DNA of 16,364 nt, from positions 1 through 16,364 of the forward strand of contig CAJXTO010000019.1 in NCBI GenBank assembly GCA_913061245.1, read 5' to 3'. The position numbers were made by a program, and so were the translations under genes. Position 1 is the stretch's first letter, and each line of letters starts with the position of its first letter. Positions 15,189-16,364 of the stretch are shown here, one piece after another. Under the pieces are notes generated by a model, which was given only the letters and a program-made list of their open reading frames with translations, had not been told where the DNA came from and did no database searches. The stretch is from an uncultured Oceanospirillales bacterium. Lineage in GTDB: Bacteria; Pseudomonadota; Gammaproteobacteria; Pseudomonadales; Litorivicinaceae.

Positions 15189-15195
15189 GAAGTTT
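15189..15195 (+). promoter_or_regulatory. Candidate ribosome binding site region of aorA
   Basis: GGGAAGTTT precedes the ATG at 15196 (GGGA at about 15187-15190), an acceptable but not strong Shine-Dalgarno. It fixes the start because the first cluster motif begins only eleven residues in and no upstream in-frame start gives a sensible N terminus. Confidence 0.45.
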
Positions 15196-15666
15196 ATGCA
15201 GAAGTCTTTGTACATCGATCCGGAAAAATGTACCGGGTGTCTTCAGTGCGAGATGGCGTGTTCATTCGAACAAACGGGTGTGTTTAACCCATCACAGTCT
15301 CGTATCAAAGTATTTAGTTTTGAGGAAGAGGGCCGCAAGGTTCCTTATACATGCACTCAGTGCGACGAAGCTTGGTGTATGCAGGCCTGCCCTGTCGATT
15401 CAATTAAGCTCGACGCAGCAACGGGCGCCAAAGTGGTCCAGGACGATACCTGTGTCGGCTGCAAGGTGTGCACGATTTCATGTCCGTTTGGAACCATCAA
15501 TTACGTGGTTGAGACTGGCAAGGTTGCGAAGTGTGACCTGTGCGGCGGTGATCCAGCATGCGCTAAGGCATGTCCGACGGATGCGATTACTTTTGTAGAC
15601 GCTAACTGGACCGGATTAGACAAGATGCGCAAGTGGGCTGCTAAAGCTAACGATGCGAGTTTGTAA
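15196..15666 (+). CDS. aorA: Polyferredoxin electron-transfer subunit of aldehyde oxidoreductase
   Basis: A 156-residue protein with sixteen Cys arranged for four 4Fe-4S clusters: CTGCLQCEMAC at residues 12-22, CTQCDEAWCMQACP, CVGCKVCTISCP, and CDLCGGDPACAKACP. This matches the small subunit AorA of the Aromatoleum-type tungsten aldehyde oxidoreductase in size, cluster number and position directly before the large subunit. It should carry electrons from aldehyde oxidation at the W-pterin centre in AorB to an FAD subunit or other acceptor in the cytoplasm. No signal peptide is present. The stop TAA forms part of the AAGGAG Shine-Dalgarno for the next gene. It differs from FdhB in length and in lacking the long insertion within the last cluster group. 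Confidence 0.88.
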   Translation: MQKSLYIDPEKCTGCLQCEMACSFEQTGVFNPSQSRIKVFSFEEEGRKVPYTCTQCDEAWCMQACPVDSIKLDAATGAKVVQDDTCVGCKVCTISCPFGTINYVVETGKVAKCDLCGGDPACAKACPTDAITFVDANWTGLDKMRKWAAKANDASL

Positions 15667-15678
15667 GGAGATTTAACG

Positions 15679-16364
15679 ATGGCGTGGACTAGACAAATTC
15701 TGCGGGTCAACCTTACAAAAGGAACCTGTACTTCTGAGCCCCTGAATATGGAATGGGCTATGGATTACCTCGGATCTCGAGGACTGGCTTCTAAATATCT
15801 CGTTGAAGAGATCGACCCAAAGGTTGATCCGTTGTCAGCGGATAACAAACTCATTATGGCGACCGGGCCGATGACTGGAACTATCGCTTCAACAGGTGGT
15901 CGGTACACAGTTGTAACAAAAGGTCCGTTGACTGGCGCAATAGCATGCTCGAACTCAGGTGGTTATTTCGGTGCCGAAATGAAGTTTGCCGGCTGGGACA
16001 TGATTATTTTCGAGGGTAAATCAGCGAAGCCTGTTTACCTTATGGTTGAAAATGATAAGGCAGAGCTTCGCGATGCATCTCACTTGTGGGGTACATCGAC
16101 ATGGCATACCGAAGAGCAGATCAAAAAAGAAAACCAGGATCCTCAGATCCGGATTTCATCGATCGGTAAAGCAGGTGAAAATCAGGTTCTGTTCTCATGC
16201 GTTGTGAATGATCTTCATCGAGCAGCTGGTCGTTCCGGTGTCGGTGCAGTGATGGGTTCTAAGAACCTCAAGGCTGTGGCGATCCGCGGAACCCAAGGTG
16301 TAGGCAACGTCGCTAATCCTGCCGAATTCCAAAAGGTCACTGCTGAGAAGAAGCAAATCCTTGC
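15679..16364 (+). CDS. aorB: Tungsten aldehyde:ferredoxin oxidoreductase large subunit, 3' truncated by window edge
   Basis: Oxidises aldehydes to carboxylic acids at a W-bis-pyranopterin. 228 codons are visible of about 600, covering the N-terminal domain. The start is ATG 15679 with AAGGAG eight bases upstream, twelve bases after aorA. Family motifs in order are YLGSRGLASKYL at about 30-41, ATGPMTGT, GGRYTVVTKGPLTG, CSNSGGYFGAEMKFAG, IIFEGKSAKPVYLM, then SIGKAGEN and HRAAGRSGVGAVMGSKNLKAVAIRG. These are characteristic of AOR domain 1, which binds the pterin. The cluster-ligating Cys and the second and third domains lie outside the window. The adjacent four-cluster aorA and the nearby tup genes support a tungsten enzyme of the bacterial AorABC type. 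Enzyme substrate range cannot be told from this fragment. Confidence 0.94.
   Translation, partial: MAWTRQILRVNLTKGTCTSEPLNMEWAMDYLGSRGLASKYLVEEIDPKVDPLSADNKLIMATGPMTGTIASTGGRYTVVTKGPLTGAIACSNSGGYFGAEMKFAGWDMIIFEGKSAKPVYLMVENDKAELRDASHLWGTSTWHTEEQIKKENQDPQIRISSIGKAGENQVLFSCVVNDLHRAAGRSGVGAVMGSKNLKAVAIRGTQGVGNVANPAEFQKVTAEKKQIL

Larger units (their letters stand above)
14902..15195. other. 294-base intergenic region between mop and aorA
   Basis: No gene is supported here; open frames on the minus strand across it look like shadows. The left half (14910-15036) is rich in inverted repeats and T/A runs, described separately. The right half is the likely promoter and leader of the aor operon: TATATT at 15099-15104 is a plausible -10, with no clear -35. 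Downstream of it are small potential stems, CTCGC 15109-15113 with GCGAG 15131-15135, and GGAC 15135-15138 with GTCC 15146-15149 (the two share one base, so they cannot both form fully). AAAAGGGA lies just before the aorA start. Confidence 0.5.

Noticed and set aside
1..16364. Mobile element, prophage or CRISPR explanation for the gene cluster
   Set aside because: No transposase, integrase, terminal repeats, tRNA target or repeat-spacer array is visible; gene packing looks like ordinary operons.

Overview
The window is a bacterial tungsten/molybdenum locus. It carries two enzymes that use pyranopterin cofactors, one cut at each window edge, with oxyanion uptake, binding and regulatory genes between them. 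The formate dehydrogenase type, the tupA/B/C-type tungstate importer and an aorA-like polyferredoxin next to an aldehyde oxidoreductase point to a pseudomonadote, probably a gamma- or betaproteobacterium. No 16S rRNA or other lineage marker is present, so this placement is inference. Genes are tightly packed and there is no sign of an insertion sequence, tRNA, rRNA or CRISPR array.

Region 1 (1-7557, + strand) is a formate dehydrogenase operon. It holds a Cys-type catalytic subunit (5' end missing), a four-cluster Fe-S subunit, a cytochrome b subunit with a cleavable signal peptide, a 41-residue membrane peptide, a TusA-family sulfur carrier, an exported seven-bladed WD40 protein fused to cytochrome c, a short DegP-like exported protease, and a one-domain-each fusion of an excisionase-type helix-turn-helix with a periplasmic-binding-protein-like ligand domain. 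Starts and stops mostly overlap or nearly touch. A strong UUCG hairpin lies between the Fe-S and cytochrome b genes.

Region 2 (7554-13425, - strand) converges on region 1, the stop codons sharing a CTAG. Read 5' to 3' it is tupB-tupC-tupA (tungstate ABC importer), a ModA-like binding protein that has no signal peptide, then a second ABC importer of the FecCD/BtuCD/Mol class (binding protein, permease, ATPase). All seven genes appear to be one operon.

Region 3 (13543-14901, + strand) diverges from region 2 and carries a MOT1-family molybdate/sulfate permease and a 69-residue molbindin (Mop). A 294-base gap with predicted RNA structure follows.

Region 4 (15196 to the right edge, + strand) is an aorA-like polyferredoxin and the start of a tungsten aldehyde:ferredoxin oxidoreductase (aorB-like). 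An FAD subunit (aorC) would be expected just beyond the edge.

Taken together, the cell appears to take up tungstate and/or molybdate by up to three routes, buffer it with Mop and perhaps the cytosolic ModA-like protein, sense it with the HTH-PBP protein, and load it into formate dehydrogenase and aldehyde oxidoreductase. The least familiar parts are the signal-less ModA-like protein, the FecCD-class importer co-transcribed with tup genes, the WD40-cytochrome c/protease pair in the fdh operon, and the structured RNA upstream of the aor genes.
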